Positions 40,356 to 48,913 of a stretch of 64,000 nt of DNA are shown in pieces; positions within the stretch are counted from its first letter, which is position 1; each line of letters begins with the position of its first letter. This DNA comes from Succinispira mobilis DSM 6222. GTDB lineage: Bacteria; Bacillota; Negativicutes; Acidaminococcales; Succinispiraceae. The translations under genes were made by a program, and so were the position numbers. A model generated the notes under the pieces. That model was given only the letters and a program-made list of their open reading frames with translations, did not search any database and was not told where the DNA came from. The DNA lies in contig NZ_KB913028.1 in assembly GCF_000384135.1 (NCBI RefSeq), positions 124,001-188,000 on the forward strand, read 5' to 3'.

Positions 40356-43300
40356 TATTTATCACCATTCCTTCTATCAAAATCCTTTATAATTTCACGA
40401 AATTTTTTGCCTGTTGCATCACCTAACATTCCGCATCCAATATTAATACCTACTCTTGTTCCATATATAATGACCATCGCAGTTCCAACTGTATTTTCTA
40501 TTTTCAATGCATTAGAAAATACTTCCCCTGCTCCATATCCTGCTACATCAGATATCACGGCAATACCAAAATCTTTTCCGCTATGTTTCTTGGAATCTTC
40601 ATTTATAACAATCATCAAATTTAATCTCCCAACAGGACCATCTATACCAGTAGCTTTTGATAAAACACTATCTGGTATTGTCGTCGCTGTATTTATAATA
40701 AGGGATTCTTTATCAATAAGATCTCCAAGTTTCATATTCTCCTTATATTCATAGGTAATTGTTCCATCAGGTTGCGTGACAATTATTGTATTTTTATCTA
40801 GTCTGGCCTCAGCCAATGCATCTATATAGTACCTGTTACTCTCTGTCAAAATTTCATAATCAGATGCACCGTTTTGAGCTAAAATTTCCTCATCCAAGTT
40901 ATTATTCTTCGTGCCACTAGCTGCGGTACTTGCTCCTGTTTGGGCATTACCACCTACTACTTTGGCGGCGGTTGCACCAATTATCGCACTTGCCCATTGA
41001 TGTAAATCTGGCTTGTTTTTAAAGGTTTTGCTTAATTTGTCTTGGACAGCTTCATTTAAGCCTGCACCTACTGCGCCAGCAAAACCATTGCCCCCACCCA
41101 AGTCTGCCATCACCCCACCAACAATGCTATGTAGGGCTATTTTATTGCTGCCACCTTCCGACCATGCCGCAACTTGGGCTTGAAGTTCTTTTATTCTTTT
41201 ATCATCTTGTGGCTTCTTATCTTGCGCAACCGCTAAAGCAAATTTCGCTTTCGTTAATTCTTTTACCGAAAGTTTATGTACTTGTTCATAGGCTAGTTCA
41301 CCAAACATCTTGGCTAATTCTTGCCGTTCTTGGATAGTTTTTTTGTCGAAAATTTTCCCTAGTTGATTTAAGCTTCCTTTTGTATCGCGACTTAAATTAC
41401 TTAAATCTTGGTTAGGGTTATCTCGAACTTCTATTGTCCCTGGGGCAATTGCTGCTTTAGTAGTAGATTGGGCTTTACCTTCTGCCCCAATTCCAATTGC
41501 TGGCGTTATCCCTTTTTCGTTATATTTGGCATCACCACTGGTATTAACATTTATGCCCATACTGCTAGCCTGATATTCCGCTTTATTGTCAATATCGCTA
41601 TAACTTAACGTGCCTGTCGACAGTTTATTTTTCTCCGCTGTAGCTTCACTGGCAATTACCGCGCCTTTTAGATCAGTATTCTTGCCAACTTGAATATCAA
41701 ACCCTACTTGGCCAGCATAAATACCTGCTTGTTCGGTTACACTTTGATAGTCTGAGTTGATTTTTCCTTGGTTAACCCCACCTGTGATCGCGCCTTTGCC
41801 TAAGTTGCCCGTAGGTTTTACTTTAGCGCTTAGCCCTATTGAAGCCCCTTGATTTTCTTCTTTATAGCTTTCTTTGGTTTGTAGACTAGCTATCTCTAAG
41901 TTACCACCGACTTTAGCTTGTACTTGCTCTGCTGTGGCTTGAGAGCCAATTACTTGTAGGTCTTTGCCACTTTCTAGTGCTAATTTGTCGGTTGCAGTTA
42001 TTTGACTTGCGGTATAGCTCGTACCATTTTCTTTGATTTTGCCTTGTTGTTTGACTGCAGCTAGATTTACGCCACTAATGCCGCCCACACCTACTTCTAC
42101 CCCAATACTTGCCGAACTACTTTGGCTGTTACTGCTACTAGTATTGCTATTGGTGCCTGCTAGGATTTGGATATTTTCTTGGGCTTTTAAGCTAATATTT
42201 TTACCGCTTAACTCTGAGCCTTGAACTGTTAGATCACCTGCTGTCGCGGTAATTTCTAGATTTTCTTGGCTTTGAAGGCTACTGCCTTGGCTTACTTGGC
42301 TATAGCTTTCGCTGTTACTGCTACTTTTGCTTGTTCCTAAACTAATATTTAGCTTTAAATCCCGACCTGTTGTATCTGCGGTTTTTAAATCTTGTAGCTT
42401 ATCTACCGCTTTATAGGCATAGAGTGCTTGCAAGCGTTTATCTTGGACTTGCGTTGCGCGCTCTAGCGGTTGCGCTACTTCTTGTACTTTACTTACTAAG
42501 CCTCCACCTAGACCGATACTTAGGCCACTTTGTTTGCTTTCTTGTTGTTCTTTACTGCTATATTCTGCCTGGGCATCGGTAATATTTACTTGGCTACCGC
42601 TAATTTTTAGGTCTTTGCCTGCTTTTATATTACTAGCTTGCACTGTTACTGCCGCTTGGCTTTCAATGTCTACTGTTCCTTGGACACTACCAACTACACT
42701 TCCTAAATTGGTCGTTTCTCCCTGTTGGTAGGCATTTTTATTACTTTGTTTCCCTAGCGTGATGTTTAGTCCACTCGTAAATAGGCCGGATTTTTTCTCT
42801 TGCGTATGGCTACTACTTACCAGTTTTTCTTGTCCAGCCTCAATTACTATGCCTTTATCTGCTTTTAATTGTACATCTTGCTCCCCAACTACATTACTCG
42901 CCTGAATTTGAATGGTCTCTTGGGCTTGTAGTTGAACTGTTCCGCCTGACAAAGTACTAGCACTTAAACTTTGTTGGCTACTAGTTTGTTGTACGTCTTT
43001 GCTAGATTTAGAAAACATTCCTGCTTTGCGACTGCTTTCTTGACTACTACTGCTAGTGCTATTTTGACCAGCTTTTATTTTTATCTGCTCCGTTGCTTGG
43101 ACTTTCAGCTCTTGTTCAGCCGTTATTTGGCCTTGTTCAACCGCAACATTTTGTCCTGTTATGCTGATATTTTTTCCTGCTAAATTGCTGGCAATACTTT
43201 CGCTGGCTTGTAAACTTTGATTAGTGCGTGTCGTTATTTTACTACCGCCACCGCTTTTACCTGTATTTAAGTGATTTTCTTGTACTTGTACTTGTGTTTT

Positions 43301-44338
43301 GCCAGCTTGAATAGTCACGTTTTTTTCTGCTTGCAATGTTAGTTGTTCAGAACTGCCGACGTTACTCGCACGAATTTCTAAATTCTCGCCCGCTTTTATT
43401 TTTAAATTGCCGGCTGCCACTACCTGACTGCCTATTTCTTGACTAGTATAGTCTTGGCGTTTATTATTTGCATCCCATTCCAGATTATGTCCTTCGGCTA
43501 CAGTTACTGTGCTAATTTTTACTTGGCCTTGGGCGGTTAAATCTGCACTACCTGCACTTTGCACATTACTAGCTTTTAAGTTCAAATCACGTCCTGCTTT
43601 AATTTGCAGCTTGCCGTTATTTGCCGCTACTTCTACGCTACTTACACTAGCAATATTGCGTACTTGACCTTGGGCATTGCGTTGCTCATTTACCGTACTT
43701 TCTAAATTTACATCGCCTCCCGCCTCAAGTGTAATTTGTTGCGTTGCTAAGATTTTGCCCCCACGATTATTAAAATCTTCTACCGCTTTAATTGCGATTT
43801 CCGAGCCTTGTATTTTGCCACCGTTATTATTAATATTAGTGGCCGCCAACTGCAACTTGTCTTTAGCGACAATTGTTCCTTGGTTTAAAATTTCATTAAC
43901 TACTTTAAAATCTATTTCTTGAGCGCCAATTACAGCATTGCCTTGCGCCCCTTTGCTACTATCAGCTTGCAAGTATACCTGTGGTACTAAGGCTTTCACT
44001 ATTTTGCCATCTGGCAAGAGCACTTCTTTTTCTACTAACCACACAATATCTTGTTTTAAGTTTTGTAATTGCGTTGCCGTCAGTGCTACGCCTAGTTGTG
44101 CACCGCTACTTTGCCCAAATTTCACAGCATTTTCCATTAGTCCTTGGTATTGTGCTTGGGCATCTTGGTAAGTCCCTAGATATTTTTGCCCAGTTATCGC
44201 CATAACTTGTTCATTTACTAATTTTTGCTCATAAAACCCATCCCCTAATTTTTTGTGCGTTACGTCAGGGTCATATTTTAGTTGCTCTTGAAAATAGTCG
44301 GAAGATAACCAAGTTTTATAATTAAATAACCGGCGCAA
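40355..44338 (-). CDS. TpsA/CdiA-like protein, body and tip A (lacks TPS and FHA-1 domains)
   Basis: A 1327-codon frame beginning LFNYKTWLSSDYF...DVTHKKLGDGFYEQKL, then GVALTATQLQNLKQDIVWLV and VLVPQVYL-like KALVPQVYL, blocks known from CdiA proteins just before the FHA-2 repeats. Residues about 150-1000 are FHA-2-type repeats (KAGRDLNLKASN, LEIRASNV, Ser/Gln-rich linkers). A pretoxin region ends in GTASGTKNN-like ASGTKNN, at the place of the VENN motif. The last about 185 residues are tip A, with a hydrophobic glycine-rich end (GTAMVIIYGTRVGINIGCGML) suggesting membrane action. The apparent TTG start at 44338 has no ribosome-binding site; the frame looks like the downstream half of a gene whose signal peptide is at 44322-44543, joined out of frame. 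Confidence 0.82.
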   Translation of the reverse strand: MRRLFNYKTWLSSDYFQEQLKYDPDVTHKKLGDGFYEQKLVNEQVMAITGQKYLGTYQDAQAQYQGLMENAVKFGQSSGAQLGVALTATQLQNLKQDIVWLVEKEVLLPDGKIVKALVPQVYLQADSSKGAQGNAVIGAQEIDFKVVNEILNQGTIVAKDKLQLAATNINNNGGKIQGSEIAIKAVEDFNNRGGKILATQQITLEAGGDVNLESTVNEQRNAQGQVRNIASVSSVEVAANNGKLQIKAGRDLNLKASNVQSAGSADLTAQGQVKISTVTVAEGHNLEWDANNKRQDYTSQEIGSQVVAAGNLKIKAGENLEIRASNVGSSEQLTLQAEKNVTIQAGKTQVQVQENHLNTGKSGGGSKITTRTNQSLQASESIASNLAGKNISITGQNVAVEQGQITAEQELKVQATEQIKIKAGQNSTSSSSQESSRKAGMFSKSSKDVQQTSSQQSLSASTLSGGTVQLQAQETIQIQASNVVGEQDVQLKADKGIVIEAGQEKLVSSSHTQEKKSGLFTSGLNITLGKQSNKNAYQQGETTNLGSVVGSVQGTVDIESQAAVTVQASNIKAGKDLKISGSQVNITDAQAEYSSKEQQESKQSGLSIGLGGGLVSKVQEVAQPLERATQVQDKRLQALYAYKAVDKLQDLKTADTTGRDLKLNISLGTSKSSSNSESYSQVSQGSSLQSQENLEITATAGDLTVQGSELSGKNISLKAQENIQILAGTNSNTSSSNSQSSSASIGVEVGVGGISGVNLAAVKQQGKIKENGTSYTASQITATDKLALESGKDLQVIGSQATAEQVQAKVGGNLEIASLQTKESYKEENQGASIGLSAKVKPTGNLGKGAITGGVNQGKINSDYQSVTEQAGIYAGQVGFDIQVGKNTDLKGAVIASEATAEKNKLSTGTLSYSDIDNKAEYQASSMGINVNTSGDAKYNEKGITPAIGIGAEGKAQSTTKAAIAPGTIEVRDNPNQDLSNLSRDTKGSLNQLGKIFDKKTIQERQELAKMFGELAYEQVHKLSVKELTKAKFALAVAQDKKPQDDKRIKELQAQVAAWSEGGSNKIALHSIVGGVMADLGGGNGFAGAVGAGLNEAVQDKLSKTFKNKPDLHQWASAIIGATAAKVVGGNAQTGASTAASGTKNNNLDEEILAQNGASDYEILTESNRYYIDALAEARLDKNTIIVTQPDGTITYEYKENMKLGDLIDKESLIINTATTIPDSVLSKATGIDGPVGRLNLMIVINEDSKKHSGKDFGIAVISDVAGYGAGEVFSNALKIENTVGTAMVIIYGTRVGINIGCGMLGDATGKKFREIIKDFDRRNGDK

Positions 44339-44543
44339 CTGCTCCTTCGGCGTAGTTATTTATTTCCCCGCCCGCTAAAGCAATTTCGTCGGCATATATT
44401 TTACCCGTATTTTTATCCACTTCGACTTGGGATTGTTCTGCTAACACTGTACTTGAAAAAATTGGCTGTAGTACTAAATTTGCTACTAAGCCCCAAAGGG
44501 TTAACTTGGTCTGCCAGTTTTTTGAGTTGCTTTTTAAAAACAT
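44322..44543 (-). pseudogene. TpsA-like N-terminal fragment (signal peptide) frameshifted from the body
   Basis: 73 codons with a good ATG (AAGGAG upstream): a long TpsA-type signal peptide (KLTLWGLVANLVLQPIFSS, cleavage near TVLAEQ) and about 38 further residues (VDKNTGKIYADEIALAGGEI, resembling an FHA repeat rather than the start of a TPS domain). The frame stops at 44322 while the body continues in another frame from about 44338. Normally several hundred to a thousand residues (TPS domain, FHA-1) separate these parts. So this is a deletion with frameshift, or an assembly collapse of the repeats. Confidence 0.8.
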
Positions 44544-44675
44544 GCCGAGCTCCTTAGTTTCAGTATTTGGTTTTTATGGACAATTTCCACAATATCAAGG
44601 GGTATAGATATACATTTTTTTGTTTTCCGCACACGGCTCCTTTTAATTTCTATCAGTTACGCAATAAATGCATAT

Positions 44676-44704
44676 ATTTTACTATGTTCGTTATTTTTTG
44701 TAAA
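44676..44704 (-). promoter_or_regulatory. Promoter of the tpsA-like gene
   Basis: Minus strand TTTACA (44699-44704), 17-base spacer, TAAAAT (44676-44681), about 130 bases before the ATG at 44543. Confidence 0.65.
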
Positions 44705-44728
44705 CATTATGCAAAATTTCGCGACTTT

Positions 44729-44767
44729 AGTCCTGGTTTTTGTAGGTTTTAAGTCCTATTTTGTAGG
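44729..44767 (-). promoter_or_regulatory. Direct repeat upstream of the tpsA promoter (candidate activator site)
   Basis: Plus-strand reading AGTCCTGGTTTTTGTAGG (44729-44746) and AGTCCTATTTTGTAGG (44752-44767): two near-identical units 23 bases apart, starting 24 bases upstream of the -35. The second also forms a small palindrome AGTCCTA/TAGGACT. Two helical turns of spacing suit a dimeric activator. Confidence 0.45.
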
Positions 44768-44861
44768 ACTATTTTTAATTTTTCTTTAATAATTTAACGC
44801 TTTAACTAATTAAAATGCAGTATTCCGCTTGTCACTAATGTATTTCTGATACATACAAACA

Positions 44862-44902
44862 AAAAAACAACTGATGACTTTTTGTCTATCAGTTGTTTTT
44901 TA
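44862..44902 (-). terminator. Terminator after the DUF2680-like gene (bidirectional)
   Basis: AAAAAACAACTGAT / ATCAGTTGTTTTTT stem with a 12-base loop, about 60 bases after the stop of the secreted protein gene. A and T runs on both sides. Confidence 0.85.
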
Positions 44903-44962
44903 TATTTATTTAAAACCAGAGGAGATTTTACCTGCTAAAGCTAAGTTGTTCAATTGTTGTAC

Positions 44963-45544
44963 TTAGTTGTTAGGGCATTCCTCACGGTGCATCCCATGTC
45001 CTCCAGGACCTTTGTGCATTCCTTCTGGGCCATGGCCTTTATGTTGATTGCCTTTAGGGCCTGCTTGCATAGTTGCCATACGCTCTAACATTTTATCAGC
45101 TTGCTCTTGAGTCATACTTTTATTAGCTACCATATTTTTAATATGTTCTTTATTTAGAGCAAACATTTTATCACGAAATTCTTGGTGTTGCGCTCGATCT
45201 TGCTCGGACATTGCCCCCGCCATTCTGTTTTGGAAATTGCCAGACTGCATTGCTTTAAAACGCTCTTGCATTAAAGTTATTTTAGCATCTGCTTCTGCTT
45301 GAGTCATTTTACCTGCGGCAACTTGACTTTGCAAAAACTCTTGGTGTAAATTGATTTTTCTTTGATGGTAGTTTTGCATTTCTGCTTTACCCTCTTGACT
45401 TAAATCTGCATAGTTGCAATGTACCCCATCCCGAAAGCCTTTACCGAGTTTTTCAGCTGCAAAAGCTGGTGAAGTTGCCATTACGGCTCCCCCTAATACC
45501 ACTGCTCCTAAAGTTAACCCTGCCAAAATCTTTTTCATATTCAT
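44963..45544 (-). CDS. Secreted DUF2680-like His/Met-rich protein
   Basis: 193 residues with a clear signal peptide (cleaved after SPAFA, about residue 29). Two similar helical repeats follow: QSQVAAGKMTQAEADAKITL and KNMVANKSMTQEQADKMLER, the pattern of DUF2680/YckD proteins. The C-terminus is rich in His, Gly and Met (GHGPEGMHKGPGGHGMH), possibly metal binding. AAGGAG precedes the ATG. Function is unknown; a periplasmic or envelope role in metal or stress response is an inference. Confidence 0.75.
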   Translation of the reverse strand: MNMKKILAGLTLGAVVLGGAVMATSPAFAAEKLGKGFRDGVHCNYADLSQEGKAEMQNYHQRKINLHQEFLQSQVAAGKMTQAEADAKITLMQERFKAMQSGNFQNRMAGAMSEQDRAQHQEFRDKMFALNKEHIKNMVANKSMTQEQADKMLERMATMQAGPKGNQHKGHGPEGMHKGPGGHGMHREECPNN

Positions 45545-45718
45545 AATTCAACACTCCTTATTTTTTATTTTTATTATGTTTTAGCTATTTAAGCTCTATC
45601 TGCTTAACTTGTGTTTATTATAGCAAAAGATTTTGTCAAACCAAGGTCCATTTTGTGACTTAATTGTGAACTGTTAATTATCTTTGATTTTAATTTTAAA
45701 ATTTTTCCAGTAAAATAG

Positions 45719-45747
45719 TTGACAAGTTTTTTAAAATATAATATAAT
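45719..45747 (+). promoter_or_regulatory. Promoter of tRNA-Ala
   Basis: TTGACA (45719-45724), 17-base spacer, TATAAT (45742-45747): perfect consensus, 18 bases before the tRNA. Confidence 0.9.
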
Positions 45748-45764
45748 AAACAAGTAATCTTTTT

Positions 45765-45840
45765 GGGGGCGTAGCTCAGCTGGGAGAGCACCTGCCTTGC
45801 AAGCAGGGGGTCAGCGGTTCGATCCCGCTCGTCTCCACCA
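45765..45840 (+). tRNA. tRNA-Ala (anticodon TGC)
   Basis: 76 bases folding as a standard cloverleaf. The acceptor GGGGGCG pairs with CGTCTCC (two G-U pairs), the D-arm is AGCTCAGCTGGGAGAGC, the anticodon stem CCTGC/GCAGG carries loop CTTGCAA with anticodon TGC, and the T-arm has GGTTCGATCCC. CCA is encoded. A solitary tRNA with its own promoter and terminator. Confidence 0.97.
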
Positions 45841-45854
45841 AATTTGATAGTAAA

Positions 45855-45884
45855 ACACACTAGTATTAACTAGTGTGTTTTTTG
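45855..45884 (+). terminator. Terminator of tRNA-Ala
   Basis: AACACACTAGT / ACTAGTGTGTT perfect 11-base-pair stem, 4-base loop, followed by a T run. Confidence 0.92.
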
Positions 45885-46055
45885 TTTTACCCAAATTTTT
45901 CAGTTTAAATTTTTTAATTTTTTTATATTTTTTTGCTTAATACTGTATATTTTCTTGTTAATCCTAGTGTTTTGCGATAAAATTTAACATATGAGATAAA
46001 ACGTAAGCAGAAACGTTATGAGCCAGCACTTTATTTGTAAAGCGAGGTGAACGTC

Positions 46056-46107
46056 TGCTATTTGTCCTGCAAAGCGAGTACTAGTTGTCATTCGCTTGCA
46101 AATAGCA
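46056..46107 (+). promoter_or_regulatory. Two-part hairpin in the leader of the rseC-rnf unit
   Basis: TGCTATTTG (46056-46064) pairs with CAAATAGCA (46099-46107), and inside it AAGCGA (46072-46077) pairs with TCGCTT (46092-46097). The structure ends 9 bases before the rseC ATG, where no clear ribosome-binding site is seen, so folding may influence translation. Confidence 0.45.
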
Positions 46108-46116
46108 AACAATACT

Positions 46117-46536
46117 ATGGCTAAACATCAAGAAGGAATTGTAATCGAGCTCCAAGAGTATACCGCCTCTGTTAAAACTAGTCGTCACAATGATTGTGAT
46201 AACTGTGGTGCCTGTCCAGGGAATAATGCCGCAGTTATTCAAGCTTTAAATCCCATTAACGCACAAATCGGGCAACTAGTGTTAGTGGCAATTCCGCAAA
46301 AAAACTTATTGCTCGCCGCCTTTGTTGTCTATTTGCTACCAATAATTTTAACCACCAGCGGTATTATTTTTTTTGTAAGTATTTCCCGCTATTTACATAT
46401 TTCTTTTTCCGCCTTTGAGCAAACACTCGTAGGGGGGATATTTTTTGCCCTTTCACTCTTTATCATTTTAACGTATGAAAAATATACGCGTGGCAAGCAA
46501 GCCCAATTACCAATTATTACGGCTATTCTCCGCTAA
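46117..46536 (+). CDS. RseC/MucC-like (SoxR-reducing family) membrane protein
   Basis: 139 residues: an N-terminal soluble part with the Cys motif CDNCGACPG (about 28-36), then two membrane helices (about 65-88 and 98-120) and a basic tail. This matches the RseC/RsxC-accessory family that often precedes rnf operons and is thought to help maintain or regulate the Rnf/Rsx system. The ATG at 46117 is used; a TTG seven codons earlier is also possible, neither with a strong ribosome-binding site. It is 23 bases upstream of rnfC. Confidence 0.82.
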   Translation: MAKHQEGIVIELQEYTASVKTSRHNDCDNCGACPGNNAAVIQALNPINAQIGQLVLVAIPQKNLLLAAFVVYLLPIILTTSGIIFFVSISRYLHISFSAFEQTLVGGIFFALSLFIILTYEKYTRGKQAQLPIITAILR

Positions 46537-46559
46537 AAATTTATTAACTGAGGTGACCT

Positions 46560-47873
46560 ATGTTTAAAAAATTTTTTCAAGGTATTCATCCGCCTACCAA
46601 TAAGCACTTTACAGCTGGCAAACCTATTAAAGATTTGCCTTTGCCAGAAAAACTGTATATCTCTACCCATCAAAACATTGGTGCCGCCAGTCAACCTGTA
46701 GTCGCTGTAGGCGAGAAGGTTCGCAAAGGACAAGTAATTGCGCAAGCTGATGCTTTTGTAAGTGCTCCCATTCATGCGCCGACATCTGGAGAAATTGTGG
46801 ATTTAATTAGTAAAAGTTACTCGCCTTGTGGCGAATGTGAATATATTGTTTTGCAACCCGATTTTCAAGATAATTGGCTAACTGGTTTAAATCAACCCCA
46901 AGCTTGGGAAAGTTTTAGTAGCGATGAACTAAAAGCACGAATCCAAGCGCACGGCTTAGTAGGTATGGGCGGTGCGGCTTTTCCTACACATGTCAAACTT
47001 CAACCCCCTAGTAGTAAGCAATTAGAAATTTTAGTAGTTAATGGGGCTGAATGTGAACCTTATTTGACGGCCGATCATCGTACAATGCTCGAGTCCGCGA
47101 CCGAACTATTTACTGGTATTGCTATTATTTTAAAAATTTTATCCTTAAAACAAGCCTATATCGGCATTGAAAGTAACAAAGCTGATGCTATTGCCCTTTT
47201 ACGTCAACTAAATCCTCCCGAAAATATCCAAATCGTGGAGTTACCTTGCCAATATCCGCAAGGTGCTGAAAAAATGCTCATTAAAACTATTTTACAGCGT
47301 GAAATCCCTAGCGGCGGCTTGCCCATGGATGTTGGTGTCATTGTGCAAAATGTCAGCACTTTAGTTGCAGTGGCGCGAGCGGTTTGCCAAAACATTCCAC
47401 TTATTGAGCGTACCGTTACTATTGCGGGCGATTGTATTGCCGAACCGCAGAATGTGCGCGCTCGAATAGGCACCACGCTCCAATTTGCGATTGAAGCCTG
47501 CGGGGGCTTTACCCAACAGCCCGCGAAAATTCTCTTGGGTGGCCCGATGATGGGCATTGCCCAAAATAGTTTAAGCGTGCCGATTATTAAAAGCACTTGC
47601 GGTATTTTGGCGCTGAGTCCTAAACTAGCAGAAATTCCTGCTGAGCATGCTTGTATTCGTTGTGGTAGTTGCGTAACTGCCTGTCCTATGCAACTGCTCC
47701 CCAATATGCTTAGCATTCTAGGCGAACGCCGCTTATTTAATGTTGCTAAAGAAGAATATCATCTGTTAGATTGCATTGAGTGTGGCTGTTGCACCTTTGT
47801 CTGTCCAGCCAAACGCAATATTGTCCAATATATCCGCTTATTAAAATTGTTAAATGCTCAGAATAATAAATAA
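46560..47873 (+). CDS. rnfC: Rnf complex subunit C (NADH-binding, Fe-S)
   Basis: 437 residues. RnfC is the peripheral subunit that handles NAD(H) at the cytoplasmic face. The central block GLVGMGGAAFPTHVKL and VVNGAECEPYLTADH are the NADH/FMN-site signatures; the C-terminal region has two 4Fe-4S motifs, CIRCGSCVTACP and CIECGCCTFVCP (about 365-410). AGGTGA precedes the ATG. First of six consecutive rnf genes. Confidence 0.96.
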   Translation: MFKKFFQGIHPPTNKHFTAGKPIKDLPLPEKLYISTHQNIGAASQPVVAVGEKVRKGQVIAQADAFVSAPIHAPTSGEIVDLISKSYSPCGECEYIVLQPDFQDNWLTGLNQPQAWESFSSDELKARIQAHGLVGMGGAAFPTHVKLQPPSSKQLEILVVNGAECEPYLTADHRTMLESATELFTGIAIILKILSLKQAYIGIESNKADAIALLRQLNPPENIQIVELPCQYPQGAEKMLIKTILQREIPSGGLPMDVGVIVQNVSTLVAVARAVCQNIPLIERTVTIAGDCIAEPQNVRARIGTTLQFAIEACGGFTQQPAKILLGGPMMGIAQNSLSVPIIKSTCGILALSPKLAEIPAEHACIRCGSCVTACPMQLLPNMLSILGERRLFNVAKEEYHLLDCIECGCCTFVCPAKRNIVQYIRLLKLLNAQNNK

Positions 47874-47882
47874 GGAGGCCTC

Positions 47883-48911
47883 TTGATGAAGAACGCAACT
47901 ACTGATTATCCGCTTTTGACTGTGTCCTCTTCACCACATATTCGCAATCAAGAAACTATTGCGCGGATTATGTGGTCAGTTGTTTTTGCTTTATTACCAG
48001 CTACGCTCTTTAGCATTTATTTATTTGGCTTACCAGCCCTAAAAACAATTGCTTGGTGTATTGGCGCTTGTGTCGGCAGCGAATTTCTTATTCAAAAATG
48101 GCAAAATAAATGCCCCAGCATAACCGATGGTAGTGCGGTTATTACGGGTTTACTTTTGGCTATGAATTTACCCGCCAATTTACCTTGGTATATGTGTATC
48201 AGTGGCGCAGTTGTCGCGATCGGCCTCGCCAAACATACGATGGGTGGCTTAGGCTATAATATTTTTAATCCCGCACTAATTGGCCGCGCTTTTTTAATGG
48301 CCTCTTGGCCTTTAGCCATGACCACTTGGCCTAAAGTTGATTTTTACCAACAGCTAGATAGTCTCGCCTATGCTACTAATAAAGTTGATGCCCTCACCGC
48401 TGCTACGCCTTTAGGCATTTTAAAAGGCCAAGGTTATGAGGCGTTGGTACAAAGTTTTGGCAGTAGCCAAGATTTATATACTGCCTTATTTTTAGGTCTA
48501 CGCGGTGGTTGTTTGGGTGAAACATCCTGTTTATTGTTGCTCTTAGGCGGCATTTTCTTAATTTATCGCGGCTATATCAATTGGCAAGTACCTGTAACCA
48601 TGATTGCCACTGTTGGCGTGTTAAGCTGGATTTTTGGCGGCTCGACTTTATTTAGCGGCGATCCTCTTTTGCATATGCTCTCTGGCGGTCTGTTCTTAGG
48701 CGCTTTTTTCATGGCTACCGATATGGTTACTATTCCGATTACTAAAAAAGGTCAGTTCGTTTTTGCGCTCGGCGCGGGTATTATCGCCACACTAATTCGC
48801 CTTAAAGGCGGTTATCCCGAAGGTGTAAGTTATTCAATTTTACTTATGAATGCAGTGACACCTTTAATTGACAAGTTAATCAAGCCCACACCATTTGGGC
48901 ATCGGAGGTAA
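47883..48911 (+). CDS. rnfD: Rnf complex subunit D (FMN-bearing membrane subunit)
   Basis: 342 residues with about ten helices; part of the ion-translocating core. SSPHIRNQETIARIMW is the conserved N-terminus, and DALTAATPLG (about 180) holds the Thr to which FMN is linked by ApbE. DGSAVITGLLLAMNLP and MGDTG-like FFMATDMVTIP are further family blocks. Followed by rnfG after two bases. Confidence 0.94.
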   Translation: MMKNATTDYPLLTVSSSPHIRNQETIARIMWSVVFALLPATLFSIYLFGLPALKTIAWCIGACVGSEFLIQKWQNKCPSITDGSAVITGLLLAMNLPANLPWYMCISGAVVAIGLAKHTMGGLGYNIFNPALIGRAFLMASWPLAMTTWPKVDFYQQLDSLAYATNKVDALTAATPLGILKGQGYEALVQSFGSSQDLYTALFLGLRGGCLGETSCLLLLLGGIFLIYRGYINWQVPVTMIATVGVLSWIFGGSTLFSGDPLLHMLSGGLFLGAFFMATDMVTIPITKKGQFVFALGAGIIATLIRLKGGYPEGVSYSILLMNAVTPLIDKLIKPTPFGHRR

Positions 48912-48913
48912 TT

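Noticed and set aside
47204-47716. Long minus-strand frame inside rnfC (170 codons)
   Set aside because: Antisense to well-conserved rnfC codons; no domain or start signal.
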